Numbered from the stretch's first letter, positions 48,968 through 59,591 are shown. The stretch: 64,000 bases of DNA from Gammaproteobacteria bacterium (GCA_024641475.1 JAHECZ010000005.1:29808-93807), one strand, 5' to 3'. The notes: generated by a model not told the origin, from the letters alone. Translations and numbers: made by a program.

Positions 48968-50110
48968 ATGTTTGAACTAATGGACGGATGTACACAAAGC
49001 GCAGTGATTAAAGTAATTGGCGTGGGTGGCGGTGGAGGTAATGCCGTTGAACACATGGTGCGGCAAAATATCGAAGGTGTGGATTTTGTTGTGGCAAATA
49101 CCGATGCTCAGGCATTGCGTAATAGCAATGCCAAGACGTTATTGCAATTAGGTGGCGATATGACCAAAGGTTTGGGAGCAGGTGCCAATCCAGAAGTAGG
49201 TCGACAAGCAGCACTGGAAGATCGTGATCGCATCGCGGAAGTATTGGAAGGTGCGGATATGGTATTTATTACAGCAGGTATGGGAGGCGGTACCGGTACC
49301 GGTGGCGCACCGATTGTTGCGCAGGTTGCCAAAGAAATGGGAATACTGACAGTAGCTGTCGTTACCAAGCCATTTCCATTCGAAGGTAAAAAACGTATGG
49401 AAGTTGCCCGTCAGGGTATCGAGGAGTTAAAAGGTTATGTGGATTCGCTGATTACCATTCCAAACGAAAAACTCCTGAGTGTGCTGGGTAAAAATATCAG
49501 TCTGCTGGATGCGTTCAAAGCGGCTAATGATGTTTTGCTAGGTGCGGTTCAAGGTATTGCAGAGTTGATTACTCGTCCAGGGTTAATCAATGTGGATTTT
49601 GCCGATGTGCGTACTGTGATGTCGGAAATGGGTATGGCTATGATGGGTTCGGGTCGTGCCAGTGGTGAGAACCGTGCGCGCGAAGCGGCAGAAGCTGCAA
49701 TTGCCAGCCCGTTATTGGAAGATGTTGATTTGGCCGGTGCACGCGGCATTCTTGTAAACGTAACAGCCGGACTGGACATGGCCATCGGTGAGTTCGAAGA
49801 AGTGGGCAATGCAATTAAAGCTTTCGCATCTGAAAATGCAACAGTCGTAGTTGGTACTGTTATTGATCCGGAACTCGTAGGGGAACTGCGTGTCACAGTG
49901 GTTGCTACGGGATTAGGTATGGGATTTGATGCCAAGGACAAACCTAAATTGGTGGTGGATCGGACTAACAACGGTGAAGTGGATTATGACCAATTGGATC
50001 GCCCAACGGTGATTCGTAAAAAGGCCGCCGGTGATCGTTATCGCCCCGAAGCTGAGGGTAGTCTGGATTATCTGGATATACCTGCCTTCCTGCGGCGGCA
50101 GGCTGACTAA
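48968..50110 (+). CDS. ftsZ: Cell division GTPase FtsZ
   Basis: 380-residue tubulin-like GTPase forming the Z ring. GTP loop '[11 protein letters not shown]'-type motif appears as '[13 protein letters not shown]'; '[15 protein letters not shown]' and 'NTDAQAL' are also conserved. The variable linker is short, and the tail '[15 protein letters not shown]' is the FtsA/ZipA/ZapD-binding peptide. The track starts 6 codons earlier; the ATG at 48968 follows GGAGGGT by 8 nt and gives the family 'MFEL' start. Confidence 0.97.
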   Translation: MFELMDGCTQSAVIKVIGVGGGGGNAVEHMVRQNIEGVDFVVANTDAQALRNSNAKTLLQLGGDMTKGLGAGANPEVGRQAALEDRDRIAEVLEGADMVFITAGMGGGTGTGGAPIVAQVAKEMGILTVAVVTKPFPFEGKKRMEVARQGIEELKGYVDSLITIPNEKLLSVLGKNISLLDAFKAANDVLLGAVQGIAELITRPGLINVDFADVRTVMSEMGMAMMGSGRASGENRAREAAEAAIASPLLEDVDLAGARGILVNVTAGLDMAIGEFEEVGNAIKAFASENATVVVGTVIDPELVGELRVTVVATGLGMGFDAKDKPKLVVDRTNNGEVDYDQLDRPTVIRKKAAGDRYRPEAEGSLDYLDIPAFLRRQAD

Positions 50111-50188
50111 GGCAACTTAGTAAAAGTATGGAAACTGGACTTTCGCTGGTTAGGGGCTAAATTTGGTTAAGTATTCGTTTAGGATTAA

Positions 50189-50215
50189 AGCGTTATCGTT
50201 CTAAGACGCTATTTT
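50189..50215 (+). terminator. Weak intrinsic terminator after ftsZ
   Basis: AGCGT (50189-50193) pairs with ACGCT (50206-50210) around a 12-nt loop, followed by ATTTTTC; two further pairs are possible with a bulge. It lies 79 nt past the ftsZ stop. The 251-nt ftsZ-lpxC gap should also contain an lpxC promoter, but none is clear. Confidence 0.4.
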
Positions 50216-50361
50216 TCTTGAACAGATGGTGATTGCCTAAAAATGGTGCAATGGGTTAATATGCCCCCCCATTTTAGTCGGTCACCTTGATGTGGGGCGT
50301 AACTTAAAATTGGTATGGTAATTGCTTCAATACAGTGGAATAAATCAAGGACCCAATAGTC

Positions 50362-51273
50362 GTGATAAAACAACGTACCCTTAAGAACATCATTCGTGCT
50401 ACCGGCATTGGCTTGCACACCGGTCAAAAAGTCTATCTGACATTAAGGCCGGCGGCACCTGACACTGGAATCATCTTCCGTCGGGTTGATCTTGAGCCGG
50501 TTGCCGAAATTCCTGCGTTGCCAGAATATGTAGGTGAAACAACGCTTTCGACGACTTTAGTCAAGGACGGTGTCAAGGTTTCGACAGTAGAACATCTGCT
50601 TTCTGCCATGGCTGGATTAGGCATTGATAATGCGTATGTGGAGCTGAATGCCCCGGAAGTGCCCATTATGGACGGCAGCGCGGGTCCTTTTGTATTCCTG
50701 ATACAGTCTGCCGGAATCCAGGAACAAAATGCTGCCAAGCGATTTATTCGTATTAAACGGCCCGTAACGGTTGAAGATGGCGAAAAATGGGTCCGTTTTG
50801 AGCCATTTGAAGGTTTTAAAGTTGCCTTTACGATCGATTTTGACCACCCCGTATTCAAAGACGGCAGCCAAAGCGCTGAAGTGGATTTTTCGTCAACTTC
50901 CTTTGTCCGTGAAATCAGTCGTGCGCGCACCTTTGGTTTCATGAGCCAAATCGAAGCACTGCGGGCGAATAATCTGGCCTTGGGCGGCAGCCTGGATAAT
51001 GCGGTTGTGCTGGATAATTATCGTGTTCTCAATGAAGACGGCTTGCGTTATATGGATGAATTCGTCAAGCATAAGATCCTTGATTCTATTGGAGATTTAT
51101 ACTTACTTGGGCACAGCTTGATTGGTGCTTTTAGTGGTTATAAGTCTGGTCATGCCCTGAATAATCAACTCCTGCGTGCAACCTTGGCCAATGCAGATGC
51201 ATGGGAATTGGTTACGTTCGAGGATGAAAAGAAGGCTCCAGTTTCCTTCACGACGCCTATTCACGCCGTCTAA
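50362..51273 (+). CDS. lpxC: UDP-3-O-acyl-N-acetylglucosamine deacetylase LpxC
   Basis: 303-residue zinc deacetylase, the committed step of lipid A synthesis. Zinc and catalytic motifs are '[21 protein letters not shown]' and '[18 protein letters not shown]' (HKxxDxxGD). '[21 protein letters not shown]' is the usual start; the codon is GTG at 50362 with AAGGA about 9 nt upstream. In enterics LpxC is degraded by FtsH; the C-terminus here ('TTPIHAV') is Val-ended, comparable with that tail. Convergent with dciA. Confidence 0.97.
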   Translation: MIKQRTLKNIIRATGIGLHTGQKVYLTLRPAAPDTGIIFRRVDLEPVAEIPALPEYVGETTLSTTLVKDGVKVSTVEHLLSAMAGLGIDNAYVELNAPEVPIMDGSAGPFVFLIQSAGIQEQNAAKRFIRIKRPVTVEDGEKWVRFEPFEGFKVAFTIDFDHPVFKDGSQSAEVDFSSTSFVREISRARTFGFMSQIEALRANNLALGGSLDNAVVLDNYRVLNEDGLRYMDEFVKHKILDSIGDLYLLGHSLIGAFSGYKSGHALNNQLLRATLANADAWELVTFEDEKKAPVSFTTPIHAV

Positions 51274-51287
51274 ATCTGAAATTCTTG

Positions 51288-51749
51288 CTATTTTTCGGCG
51301 TGCTTGGCGAGTCGTTCGAGTGCCGCCCGTAATGGCGCATCGTCTATTGATTCCGCTAACGATTTGATAATTAAGGCATTTTTCTCACTTAAGTGAAAGC
51401 TTGCGGGTTTTTCTGATTTATTTAAGTCTTCCGGTAAACGTGGTGCCACGATGATCTTTAATTGCTGAAGCTGCTGCAATTCAGGAAATCGCGTTTTCAT
51501 TTGCGCAAGTATCGATGTCCCAGTAAACCGCATTTTCGTGGCCCAGATCGCATTCTCTACGCTTAGTATGAGCGTATCTCCCTGGATATCCGCCACAGCT
51601 GATAACTCATTTAATGGAGCTGGTAATTGTGATTGGAGCCAGACGTTGTAACTCGCCAACTTGCGGGCGCGTGTGATCAAGCTCGCAAGTTCATGATTTC
51701 CTGAATTTAATAGCTTGTCTAGGGTGACTGGATTCTTCATACTCAGCAC
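51288..51749 (-). CDS. dciA: DUF721/DciA-like helicase operator protein
   Basis: 153 residues with a DUF721 (DciA) domain: 'LDKLLNSGNHELASLITRARKLASYN', then 'DTLILSVENAIWATKMRFTGTSILAQM'. DciA is the ancestral bacterial protein that helps load the DnaB replicative helicase where no DnaC/DnaI exists. Location between lpxC and secA is typical in gammaproteobacteria. The GTG at 51749 has AAGG 5 nt before it; an ATG at 51740 is the alternative. The C-terminal 40 residues are helical and charged. Confidence 0.85.
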   Translation of the reverse strand: MLSMKNPVTLDKLLNSGNHELASLITRARKLASYNVWLQSQLPAPLNELSAVADIQGDTLILSVENAIWATKMRFTGTSILAQMKTRFPELQQLQQLKIIVAPRLPEDLNKSEKPASFHLSEKNALIIKSLAESIDDAPLRAALERLAKHAEK

Positions 51750-51803
51750 ATATACCTTGCTATGTTCAGAGGGCTTGCGCTACATTGCACCCCTCGAGAA
51801 TAA

Positions 51804-51827
51804 TAAGGTGTGTTGCATATCACCTTA
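51804..51827. promoter_or_regulatory. 7-bp inverted repeat in the dciA-M23 divergent gap
   Basis: TAAGGTG, 10 nt, CACCTTA, followed by AT-rich ACTAGAATAATTT. It sits mid-way in the 161-nt gap between divergent genes and could be an operator or a hairpin. No consistent -35/-10 pair is found. Confidence 0.35.
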
Positions 51828-51910
51828 ACTAGAATAATTTATAAAGTTAAGCTAAAACTAACCGATAACTGACTGAAGAACCAGCACATTTTGATGCCGG
51901 TGGTGTTGGG

Positions 51911-52846
51911 ATGAATATAGTATTCTTAAGACGCAAACAAGGTTGCACAGGATTGGTTACTCTCAGCCAACGTCGATTTTTTATGTTGGCGTTTAGCCTG
52001 TTTGTCGCAATTCCTGGTTTTACCCTATATAGCGGCTATCAGATGGGCTTGTCGCACACGAAGTCCCATCCTGATGATTTAAGCATCGCCGTCGAATCTG
52101 AATTAGATACCCAGCGTCTCAAATTAGCCGAAGTCACCCGTAAAGCGGAAGAAAATCTCAATGCCTTGGCGCTGCGTCTTGGCACTCTGCAGGCCCATGT
52201 CATACGTCTTGATGCGCTGGGACAACGTCTCACTTCCATGGCTAAACTCGATAAGGGTGAATTTGATTTTGACAGCCCGCCTGCGCAAGGTGGACCTGTT
52301 GAAGCGGATGCCGGCACGGCAATTACCGTCCCTGATTTTGTTGGTTCTTTGAACGAATTATCCGTACAAATTGAGGATCGTTCGAAGCAATTGGCTGTTC
52401 TGGAAACCATGTTAATGTCGCGTAATCTTCAGGCGGAAGTCATGCCGACAGGCCGACCAGTTAATCGTGGCTGGCTATCATCGTTCTTTGGTTTACGTAC
52501 CGATCCATTCACCGGGCTGCGTGTACACCACTCCGGAGTGGATTTTGCCGGTAAATTAGGTTCGGATGTCGTGACCGTTGCAGCTGGCGTGGTAAATTTT
52601 GCAGGTAAGCGTTCAGGATATGGCAATCTGGTCGAAATTAACCATGGTAATGGCTATATGACACGATATGGTCATAACCTCGAAAATCTGGTCAAGGTTG
52701 GCGAAACTGTCAAAAAAGGCCAGGTTATTTCTAAAATGGGTACCTCGGGTCGTTCCACAGGACCTCACGTTCATTTTGAAGTAATCGTCAATGGTCGAGC
52801 AGTGAATCCACGTAAGTACATCAACGCAAGTGACGCACCGCTTTAA
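51911..52846 (+). CDS. Membrane-anchored M23 (LytM-type) metallopeptidase
   Basis: 311 residues: an N-terminal membrane helix ('FFMLAFSLFVAIPGFTLYSGY'), a coiled-coil region (about 60-115), a linker and a C-terminal M23 domain. Zinc ligands are intact: 'HHSGVDFAG' (HxxxD) and 'GPHVHFEV' (HxH). It is therefore likely an active peptidoglycan endopeptidase, not a degenerate EnvC-type activator. 'RPVNRGWLSSFFGLRTDPFTG' is a common feature of the subfamily near secA. The ribosome site before the ATG is weak (GTTGGG). Confidence 0.92.
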   Translation: MNIVFLRRKQGCTGLVTLSQRRFFMLAFSLFVAIPGFTLYSGYQMGLSHTKSHPDDLSIAVESELDTQRLKLAEVTRKAEENLNALALRLGTLQAHVIRLDALGQRLTSMAKLDKGEFDFDSPPAQGGPVEADAGTAITVPDFVGSLNELSVQIEDRSKQLAVLETMLMSRNLQAEVMPTGRPVNRGWLSSFFGLRTDPFTGLRVHHSGVDFAGKLGSDVVTVAAGVVNFAGKRSGYGNLVEINHGNGYMTRYGHNLENLVKVGETVKKGQVISKMGTSGRSTGPHVHFEVIVNGRAVNPRKYINASDAPL

Positions 52847-52914
52847 TTAGATTTTCTCACAACAACATTCCCGCTAAACTCGCGCATCTCATTAAAACTC
52901 CGGCTCGTCATATT

Positions 52915-54135
52915 ATGCTCCTGCGTATACTGCTTGTATCGGCGGTCGTCATGCTCAGCGCTTGCGCAACACCCCCTATGCCAGATGAAGTTGCTTTGTC
53001 CCAAGAGATTAAGGTCCCACTCGCTGAATTATCACCATCACCAGCCGTTCCGACGATTCCAGCACCATCATTACCTTTGGCCGCTTCTCAATTAACTATT
53101 GCGGCGGTTGGCGATGTCATGCTGGGAACGGATTTCCCGGAAAATTATTTACCTGCCGATGATGGGTTAGGGTTACTGACGGCGGTCACGCCAATACTGA
53201 AATCAGCAGATATTCGTTTTGGTAATTTTGAAGGGACGCTCATGGATGGCGGAGAGCCGGTGAAGAAATGCAAGACGAGTAAAAATTGTTACTTATTCCG
53301 GACCCCGCAACGTTTTGTGCAACGACTGGTTGATGCCGGTTTTAATGCCATGAGCCTGGCGAACAACCATGCACGGGATTTTGGAGAGGCAGGGCGCTCC
53401 TCGAGTATGCAAGCACTTACCGCCGCTGGTATCCATCACAGCGGTCGTGAGGGCGATATCGCCAGTTGGGTGGTCGCAGGACGGCACATTGCCTTAATCG
53501 CTTATGCGCCATTTGCAGGGGCACACGACCCAGCAGATTTAGCGACAGCCCGGCAGGCGATTGCCGCCCTGAAACATCAGCACGATATTGTGATTGTTTC
53601 GATGCATATGGGCGCCGAAGGAGCCGACGTCACGCATATGACCTTTGACCATGAAATATTTCATGGTGAGGATCGCGGTGATTCCGTTGCGTTTGCCCAT
53701 GCTGCTGTAGAAGCAGGTGCGGACTTGGTTATCGGGCATGGGCCGCATGTGCCGCGTGCGTTGGAGTTGTATCGCGACCGACTGATAGCGTATAGCCTGG
53801 GTAATTTTTGCACCTATCAAGGTATCAACGTGGCGGGTATCAATGGGTTGGCACCCATTTTAAAAGTAACTCTGGCAGGCGATGGTCGCTTTTTGAGCGG
53901 ACAAATATATTCTGCCCGCCAGCAACGGCCGCTTGGTCCACTTCCGGACAGCCATCATGCGGCTGCCCGGTTAATAGCGGAATTAACTGCGCAGGATTTT
54001 CCCGATACATCCCTGACAATTAGCCCCTTGGGGCTTTTGGAAAGAAAAGCGGTTGCCACTTCGGCATCCAATAAAACTCAATCTGCTGACAAGTCAGGTC
54101 ACGCTATAGACGACAAATCCAGCCCTGACCGCTAG
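52915..54135 (+). CDS. CapA/PgsA-family lipoprotein
   Basis: 406 residues. Lipobox 'LSAC' (Cys17) implies a lipid-anchored envelope protein; a Pro/Ala-rich linker (about 38-58) follows. The CapA domain is a metallophosphoesterase-like fold: 'IAAVGDVMLGTDF', 'FGNFEGTLMD', 'MSLANNHARDFGEAG', 'IVSMHMGAE' and 'VIGHGPHVPRALELY'. CapA proteins occur in poly-gamma-glutamate systems, but no other cap gene is here, so the role is unknown. A Cys pair ('KKCKTSKNCYLF') could form a disulfide. The C-terminus is a Ser/Lys/Asp-rich tail. 68 nt after the M23 gene. Confidence 0.88.
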   Translation: MLLRILLVSAVVMLSACATPPMPDEVALSQEIKVPLAELSPSPAVPTIPAPSLPLAASQLTIAAVGDVMLGTDFPENYLPADDGLGLLTAVTPILKSADIRFGNFEGTLMDGGEPVKKCKTSKNCYLFRTPQRFVQRLVDAGFNAMSLANNHARDFGEAGRSSSMQALTAAGIHHSGREGDIASWVVAGRHIALIAYAPFAGAHDPADLATARQAIAALKHQHDIVIVSMHMGAEGADVTHMTFDHEIFHGEDRGDSVAFAHAAVEAGADLVIGHGPHVPRALELYRDRLIAYSLGNFCTYQGINVAGINGLAPILKVTLAGDGRFLSGQIYSARQQRPLGPLPDSHHAAARLIAELTAQDFPDTSLTISPLGLLERKAVATSASNKTQSADKSGHAIDDKSSPDR

Positions 54136-54187
54136 AATACGCCCTTTATTTTAGGCCGCCCCGGCCGGTAGTCGCACAAGGAATATC

Positions 54188-56884
54188 ATGTTAAGTGGGT
54201 TATTCAAGAAAGTCTTCGGCAGTCGTAATGAACGATTGGTAAAGCAATATACGCGTCTGGTGGCTCAAATCAATGGTCACGAGACGACGCTGACGTCGCT
54301 CACTGATGCGCAGCTCCAGGCTAAAACCGCCGAATTCAGACAACGAATTACCCAAGGTGCGACGGTCCATGATTTATTACCGGAAGCTTTTGCGGTTGTA
54401 CGTGAAGCCGGTAAGCGCGTGCTGAACATGCGGCATTTTGATGTGCAGCTCATCGGTGGCATGGTGCTAAATGACGGCAAGATTGCCGAAATGCGCACGG
54501 GTGAAGGTAAGACGCTGGTTGCCACACTGGCAGCGTACCTCAATGCTCTGCCCGCCAAGGGCGTCCATGTGGTGACCGTGAATGATTATCTGGCCCGTCG
54601 CGATGCCGGCTGGATGGGCAAGTTGTATCAATTTCTGGGTTTGACGGTTGGGGTGGTTGTCGCCGGAATGTCCACCGAAGAAAAGCGTGCCGCCTATGCG
54701 GCAGATATCACCTACGGCACCAATAATGAATTCGGCTTTGATTACCTGCGCGATAATATGGCGTTCTCGCTCGATGACAAAATGCAGCGTGGCCATGCTT
54801 TTGCGATTGTGGATGAAGTCGATTCGATTTTGATCGACGAGGCCCGTACGCCGCTGATCATCTCCGGCCAGGCCGAAGAAAGTTCCGAGATGTATTATCG
54901 TGTCAACGAGCTGGTCCCCAGGCTGACTAAACAATTAGAGAAAGACGGTCCGGGCGATTACAGCGTCGAAGAAAAAACCAAACAGATATTTCTCACCGAA
55001 GAAGGCCATCAGCTGGTTGAAAAATTACTCGGCAAAGCCGGGTTGTTACCGGAAGGTGAGAGTTTATATAGCGCCAGCAATATTGCCTTGATGCACCATG
55101 TGGTTACCGCATTGCGTGCACATGTATTGTTCCAGAAAGATGTGGACTATATCGTGGCGGATGACGAGATCATTATCGTTGATGAATTCACCGGGCGCAC
55201 GATGCAAGGCCGACGCTGGTCTGATGGATTGCATCAGGCAGTGGAGGCTAAAGAAGGCGTCTCGATTCAACACGAGAATCAAACATTAGCTTCGATCACT
55301 TTCCAGAATTATTTCCGGTTGTATAAAAAACTTTCCGGTATGACCGGTACAGCGGATACTGAGGCCTTTGAATTCCAATCCATCTATGGACTGGAAGTCG
55401 TTGTCATTCCGACGCATCGACCAATGGTACGTATCGATAACGCCGACAAGATTTTTCTCAAGCAGCTGGGTAAGTTCCGCGCCATTATCGATGACATCCA
55501 GGCTTGCGTAAAACGTCAACAGCCGGTGCTGGTGGGTACAACCTCCATTGAAGTATCCGAATTTCTGTCGAAATTGCTCGATAAAGAAAAGATCAAACAC
55601 GAAGTACTCAATGCCAAACAGCATGCACGCGAGGCAGAGATCGTAGCCCAGGCAGGTCGCCCTGGTGCGGTCACGATTGCAACCAATATGGCCGGTCGTG
55701 GTACGGATATTGTGCTCGGTGGCAGTTTGCAAACTGAACTATCCGCATTGAACGAGCCCGATGAAAAGCTGGTGGCCAAGGTGCGGGAAGAATGGCAAAA
55801 GCGCCATGCGCAAGTGCTTGCCTCAGGTGGCTTGCATATCATCGGTACCGAGCGACATGAATCGCGGCGTATTGATAACCAATTGCGTGGTCGCTCCGGT
55901 CGCCAAGGTGATCCGGGTTCATCGCGATTCTACTTGTCACTGGAAGATAATCTGATGCGCATTTTCGCCTCGGAACGTGTCGCCGGCATGATGCAACGTT
56001 TGGGCATGCAGGATGATGAGGCCATTGAACATCCCTGGGTGACCAAGGCGATCGAAAATGCGCAACGTAAAGTCGAAGGGCATAACTTCGATATGCGTAA
56101 GAGCCTGTTGGAATACGACGATGTTGCCAATGATCAACGCAAAGTGATCTACAGCATGCGCGATGAATACATGGCCAGTGAAGATATTCTGGAAACGATT
56201 AAGGCGATTCGCGCCGATGTGCTCAACGCGCTGATCGATACCTATATTCCGCCGCAAAGCGTGGAAGAGCAGTGGGATATTGGCGGGTTGGAAGAGGCGC
56301 TGGAAGGTGAGTTCACCTTGAAATTACCTATTGCCCAATGGTTGAAGGATGATGAAACCCTGCATGAGGAATCATTGCGGGCGCGAATTCTGCTGGAACT
56401 GGAAAAATACTATACCGAGAAAGAAGAACGGGCGGGCGCATCGGTACTACGGCATTTTGAAAAGGCCGTCATGTTGCAAGTGTTGGATGGCCAGTGGAAG
56501 GATCATCTTGCCACGATGGATCAATTACGCCAAGGTATTCATTTGCGCGGTTACGCTCAGAAAAATCCCAAGCAGGAATACAAACGCGAGGCATTTGAAT
56601 TGTTCCGCGAGATGCTGGCGCGTATCAAGAATGAAGTTGTCAGCGTCTTAAGCAAAGTCGTCGTGCGCAGTGAAGAAGAAGTGCAGGCGATGGAAGAAGC
56701 GCGACGCCAGGAAGAAAGCAAAAAACGCATGGAGTTCCAACACGAGGCCGTGGGCGGTAGCGATGACAAGAAAGAAGAAGAACATGAGCCGTTTGTGCGT
56801 GATGGCCGCAAGGTCGGACGTAATGAGCCATGTCCCTGCGGCTCGGGAAAAAAATACAAACAGTGTCATGGCAAGCTTGCCTAA
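54188..56884 (+). CDS. secA: Preprotein translocase ATPase SecA
   Basis: 898-residue motor that drives proteins through SecYEG. Walker A '[13 protein letters not shown]', Walker B '[22 protein letters not shown]', and helicase motif '[14 protein letters not shown]'. The C-terminal zinc tail '[16 protein letters not shown]' binds SecB and lipids. AAGGAATATC precedes the ATG. I see no secM-like arrest gene upstream. argJ begins immediately after its stop, with zero spacing. Confidence 0.98.
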   Translation: MLSGLFKKVFGSRNERLVKQYTRLVAQINGHETTLTSLTDAQLQAKTAEFRQRITQGATVHDLLPEAFAVVREAGKRVLNMRHFDVQLIGGMVLNDGKIAEMRTGEGKTLVATLAAYLNALPAKGVHVVTVNDYLARRDAGWMGKLYQFLGLTVGVVVAGMSTEEKRAAYAADITYGTNNEFGFDYLRDNMAFSLDDKMQRGHAFAIVDEVDSILIDEARTPLIISGQAEESSEMYYRVNELVPRLTKQLEKDGPGDYSVEEKTKQIFLTEEGHQLVEKLLGKAGLLPEGESLYSASNIALMHHVVTALRAHVLFQKDVDYIVADDEIIIVDEFTGRTMQGRRWSDGLHQAVEAKEGVSIQHENQTLASITFQNYFRLYKKLSGMTGTADTEAFEFQSIYGLEVVVIPTHRPMVRIDNADKIFLKQLGKFRAIIDDIQACVKRQQPVLVGTTSIEVSEFLSKLLDKEKIKHEVLNAKQHAREAEIVAQAGRPGAVTIATNMAGRGTDIVLGGSLQTELSALNEPDEKLVAKVREEWQKRHAQVLASGGLHIIGTERHESRRIDNQLRGRSGRQGDPGSSRFYLSLEDNLMRIFASERVAGMMQRLGMQDDEAIEHPWVTKAIENAQRKVEGHNFDMRKSLLEYDDVANDQRKVIYSMRDEYMASEDILETIKAIRADVLNALIDTYIPPQSVEEQWDIGGLEEALEGEFTLKLPIAQWLKDDETLHEESLRARILLELEKYYTEKEERAGASVLRHFEKAVMLQVLDGQWKDHLATMDQLRQGIHLRGYAQKNPKQEYKREAFELFREMLARIKNEVVSVLSKVVVRSEEEVQAMEEARRQEESKKRMEFQHEAVGGSDDKKEEEHEPFVRDGRKVGRNEPCPCGSGKKYKQCHGKLA

Positions 56885-58078
56885 ATGAGTGACGGCATTT
56901 TTCCTGTTGCCGGCGTTAAGCTGAATGCGACGGCGGCGCAGATACGTAAAGCTGGCCGTAATGATTTGGTGCTGATCGAAATTCCTGACGGTGCGACGAC
57001 GGCAGCAGTATTTACCCGTAATGCCTTTTGTGCAGCGCCGGTATTAATTTGTAAAGACCATCTGGTCAAAGCCGCGACGCGCTATCTCCTCATCAATAGC
57101 GGTAATGCCAATGCCGGTACCGGTGAACAAGGCTTGCGCAATGCAAAGCAAAGCTGTACCGATGTTGCTGGCATAACACACTGCAAGGCAGAACAGGTGC
57201 TACCGTTTTCAACGGGTGTCATTGGTGAGCCATTGCCGGTGCAAAAAATGACAGCAGCACTACCAGCCCTCTTGCAAGGTATGGATGCAGCCAACTGGGC
57301 GCTGGCGGCACAGGCGATCATGACGACCGATACCCGCCCAAAGATCGTCTCACGCGAGTTTCAGATCGATGGCCAACGCGCTGTCATTACCGGTATAGCC
57401 AAGGGTGCCGGGATGATTCGTCCTGATATGGCAACGATGCTGGCATTTATCGCCACCGATGTGTCGATAGCACAAGCGGAATTACAAACTGCTTTACAGC
57501 GGGCAATGGATCAAAGCTTTAATCGCATCACCGTGGACGGTGATATGTCGACGAATGATTCATGTGTGCTGATGGCAACGGGCAAAGGCGCGTTGGAAAT
57601 AAAATCTCCACAGGCAAAAGAGTTATTTCAACGCGAACTCAACACGGCCTGTGCCGAACTGGCGAAGATGATCGTGCGTGATGGTGAAGGGGCGACCAAG
57701 TTTATTAATATTGAGATCGTCGATGGCAAGACCGAGGATGAATGTCTCAAGGTTGCCTATGCGATTGCGCACTCACCCCTGATTAAAACCGCTTTCTTTG
57801 CCAGCGATCCAAATTGGGGACGTATCCTCGCCGCCGTGGGGTATGCCGGTGTGGATCAATTGGATATCAGTAAAGTTTATATTTATCTTGATGATGTCTG
57901 TATTGTGGAAAAAGGTGGACGAGCTGCTACCTATTCTGAAGCACAAGGACAGCGTGTCATGCAGCAAAGTGATATTACCGTGCGAGTACAATTAGGTCGT
58001 GGCAAGCAACATGCCACCGTGTGGACTTGCGATTTGTCGCATGACTATGTGCGGATTAATGCCGAATACCGTACCTGA
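56885..58078 (+). CDS. argJ: Glutamate N-acetyltransferase / N-acetylglutamate synthase ArgJ
   Basis: 397-residue self-cleaving enzyme of the cyclic arginine pathway; transfers acetyl from N-acetylornithine to glutamate. The autoproteolysis site is in 'GAGMIRPDMATMLAFI', where Thr becomes the nucleophile of the beta chain. 'GVKLNATAAQIRKAGRNDL' opens the alpha chain. Presence of ArgJ suggests arginine synthesis does not rely on ArgE. The ATG directly abuts the secA stop, so expression is probably tied to secA. Confidence 0.96.
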   Translation: MSDGIFPVAGVKLNATAAQIRKAGRNDLVLIEIPDGATTAAVFTRNAFCAAPVLICKDHLVKAATRYLLINSGNANAGTGEQGLRNAKQSCTDVAGITHCKAEQVLPFSTGVIGEPLPVQKMTAALPALLQGMDAANWALAAQAIMTTDTRPKIVSREFQIDGQRAVITGIAKGAGMIRPDMATMLAFIATDVSIAQAELQTALQRAMDQSFNRITVDGDMSTNDSCVLMATGKGALEIKSPQAKELFQRELNTACAELAKMIVRDGEGATKFINIEIVDGKTEDECLKVAYAIAHSPLIKTAFFASDPNWGRILAAVGYAGVDQLDISKVYIYLDDVCIVEKGGRAATYSEAQGQRVMQQSDITVRVQLGRGKQHATVWTCDLSHDYVRINAEYRT

Positions 58079-58141
58079 TTATAGTACTAGGACGAATACG
58101 AAGTTTAATCACGCGTTTTATTTTGTTACGCCTTTACTGCC

Positions 58142-59092
58142 ATGAGTCCAATTCATGTTGTCGCTGGCGTTATCTATGACTCACAGCGGCATATTTTGTT
58201 GGCACGCCGTCCGGAACATTTGCATCAGGGAGGCTTGTGGGAATTTCCCGGTGGTAAGGTAGATGCTGGCGAGTTAATTATTCCCGCCTTGCGGCGCGAG
58301 CTCAATGAAGAGCTGGGTATCACGCTCACTCGTAGCCAACCACTTATCCAGGTACATCAAGATTATGGTGATAAACAGGTCTGGCTGGATGTGCACGAGG
58401 TGTTGGCGTATAGCGGTAACCCGCACGGTCGAGAGGGACAGGCTGTGCAGTGGGTGAATCGTGATGCGTTGTCACAACACCAATTTCCTGCCGCCAATTT
58501 ACCTGTCGTGCGTAGTCTGGAATTACCGTCGGAATATTTAATCACCGGTGAATTTCGTGACAGTCAGGATTGTTTGCGACGTGCAGAAAGAGCATTGCAA
58601 CAGGGTGTGCGGCTGCTGCAATTCCGTGCCAAACATTTGGCATCACCGGACTACATCGCATTGTCGGTTCAATTACGTAAACTCTGTGATCGCTATCACG
58701 CCACCTTGATCGCCAACATCGATCCTGCATTATTTAATGCGACGCAGGCGCATGGCCTGCAACTGACTTCCGTACAATTAATGACATTGTATCGACGACC
58801 TGTAGACACGGCGCAATGGTTGTTCGCCTCGGTGCATAACCAAACTGAATTGCTACAGGCAAAAAAATTGGGAGCTGATGCCGTTGTCATTGCGCCGATT
58901 AAGCACACCTTGACACATTCTGATGCACATCCGCTCGGTTGGGCAGGCTTGGAACAACTGGCCACTCAAGCGAATTGTCCTGTATATGCATTGGGTGGTA
59001 TCGATGCGCCGGATTTACCTAAGGTACGCGCCCATGGTGCGCAAGGCGTGGCCGGGATTAGTGCATTCTGGCCTGCAGGCGCAGAATCATGA
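58142..59092 (+). CDS. Nudix hydrolase fused to a ThiE-like domain (MutT family)
   Basis: 316 residues. The N-terminal half is a MutT-type Nudix domain; the Nudix box 'GGKVDAGELIIPALRRELNEELGI' region carries the GX5EX7REUXEEXGU pattern intact, predicting 8-oxo-dGTP or similar hydrolysis. The C-terminal half is a diverged thiamine-phosphate-synthase barrel ('LLQFRAKHLASPDYIALS', 'GADAVVIAPIKHTLTH', 'CPVYALGGIDAPDL'). Several ThiE phosphate/PPi positions look altered, so it may be non-catalytic. This fusion is known in gammaproteobacteria after argJ. Overlaps the next gene by 4 nt. Confidence 0.92.
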   Translation: MSPIHVVAGVIYDSQRHILLARRPEHLHQGGLWEFPGGKVDAGELIIPALRRELNEELGITLTRSQPLIQVHQDYGDKQVWLDVHEVLAYSGNPHGREGQAVQWVNRDALSQHQFPAANLPVVRSLELPSEYLITGEFRDSQDCLRRAERALQQGVRLLQFRAKHLASPDYIALSVQLRKLCDRYHATLIANIDPALFNATQAHGLQLTSVQLMTLYRRPVDTAQWLFASVHNQTELLQAKKLGADAVVIAPIKHTLTHSDAHPLGWAGLEQLATQANCPVYALGGIDAPDLPKVRAHGAQGVAGISAFWPAGAES

Positions 59093-59586
59093 AACGAATA
59101 GTTCTGATATTGGTTACAACAGGTTTTCTGTTCGTGATGGGGTTAATTGCCTGGCGGCTATTACTAACCGGATCGGAACAAACAGTTACTGCGAAAACGC
59201 CTCCAGTTGAACTACGGAAAAATAATGGCAACTGTGATTTGACACAACAGCCGTGCCGTATTGAGTTTGCAAATATCAATATCGAAGTCGTTTTATTATC
59301 CCAGCCACACTACCTGCAACCGTTCGAGGCAGAAGTGATCTTGCATGGTGCCAAATCAGTTACTGTGGAGCAGGTAAGTCTGCAATTTGCGATGAACGGG
59401 ATGCAAATGTCATTACCCGCTACGTATTTGCAGAAAGGCACAACCAGTGAAGTACAAACAACACGCTGGCGGAATAAAATGATGCTCCCGGTTTGTGCGA
59501 GTGGACGGCATGACTGGGTAGCGGAGGTAGTGTTAATAACGGCAGAAAAGCGTTACCAGTCGCAATTCCAATTAAAAATGCCGTAA
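59089..59586 (+). CDS. Membrane-anchored periplasmic protein, unknown
   Basis: 165 residues: one N-terminal helix ('IVLILVTTGFLFVMGLIAWRLLL') and a periplasmic beta-rich domain. Two cysteines lie in 'NCDLTQQPCRIEF', one more in 'LPVCASGRHDWVAEVVL'. 'FAMNGMQMSLP' with 'LPVCASGRHDW' faintly recalls FixH-like or copper-related periplasmic proteins, but I recognise no family. It overlaps the Nudix gene (ATGA), which argues that it is real and co-expressed. An A/T-rich hairpin (59586-59608) covers the junction with convergent yacG. Confidence 0.78.
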   Translation: MKRIVLILVTTGFLFVMGLIAWRLLLTGSEQTVTAKTPPVELRKNNGNCDLTQQPCRIEFANINIEVVLLSQPHYLQPFEAEVILHGAKSVTVEQVSLQFAMNGMQMSLPATYLQKGTTSEVQTTRWRNKMMLPVCASGRHDWVAEVVLITAEKRYQSQFQLKMP

Positions 59587-59591
59587 AAAAT

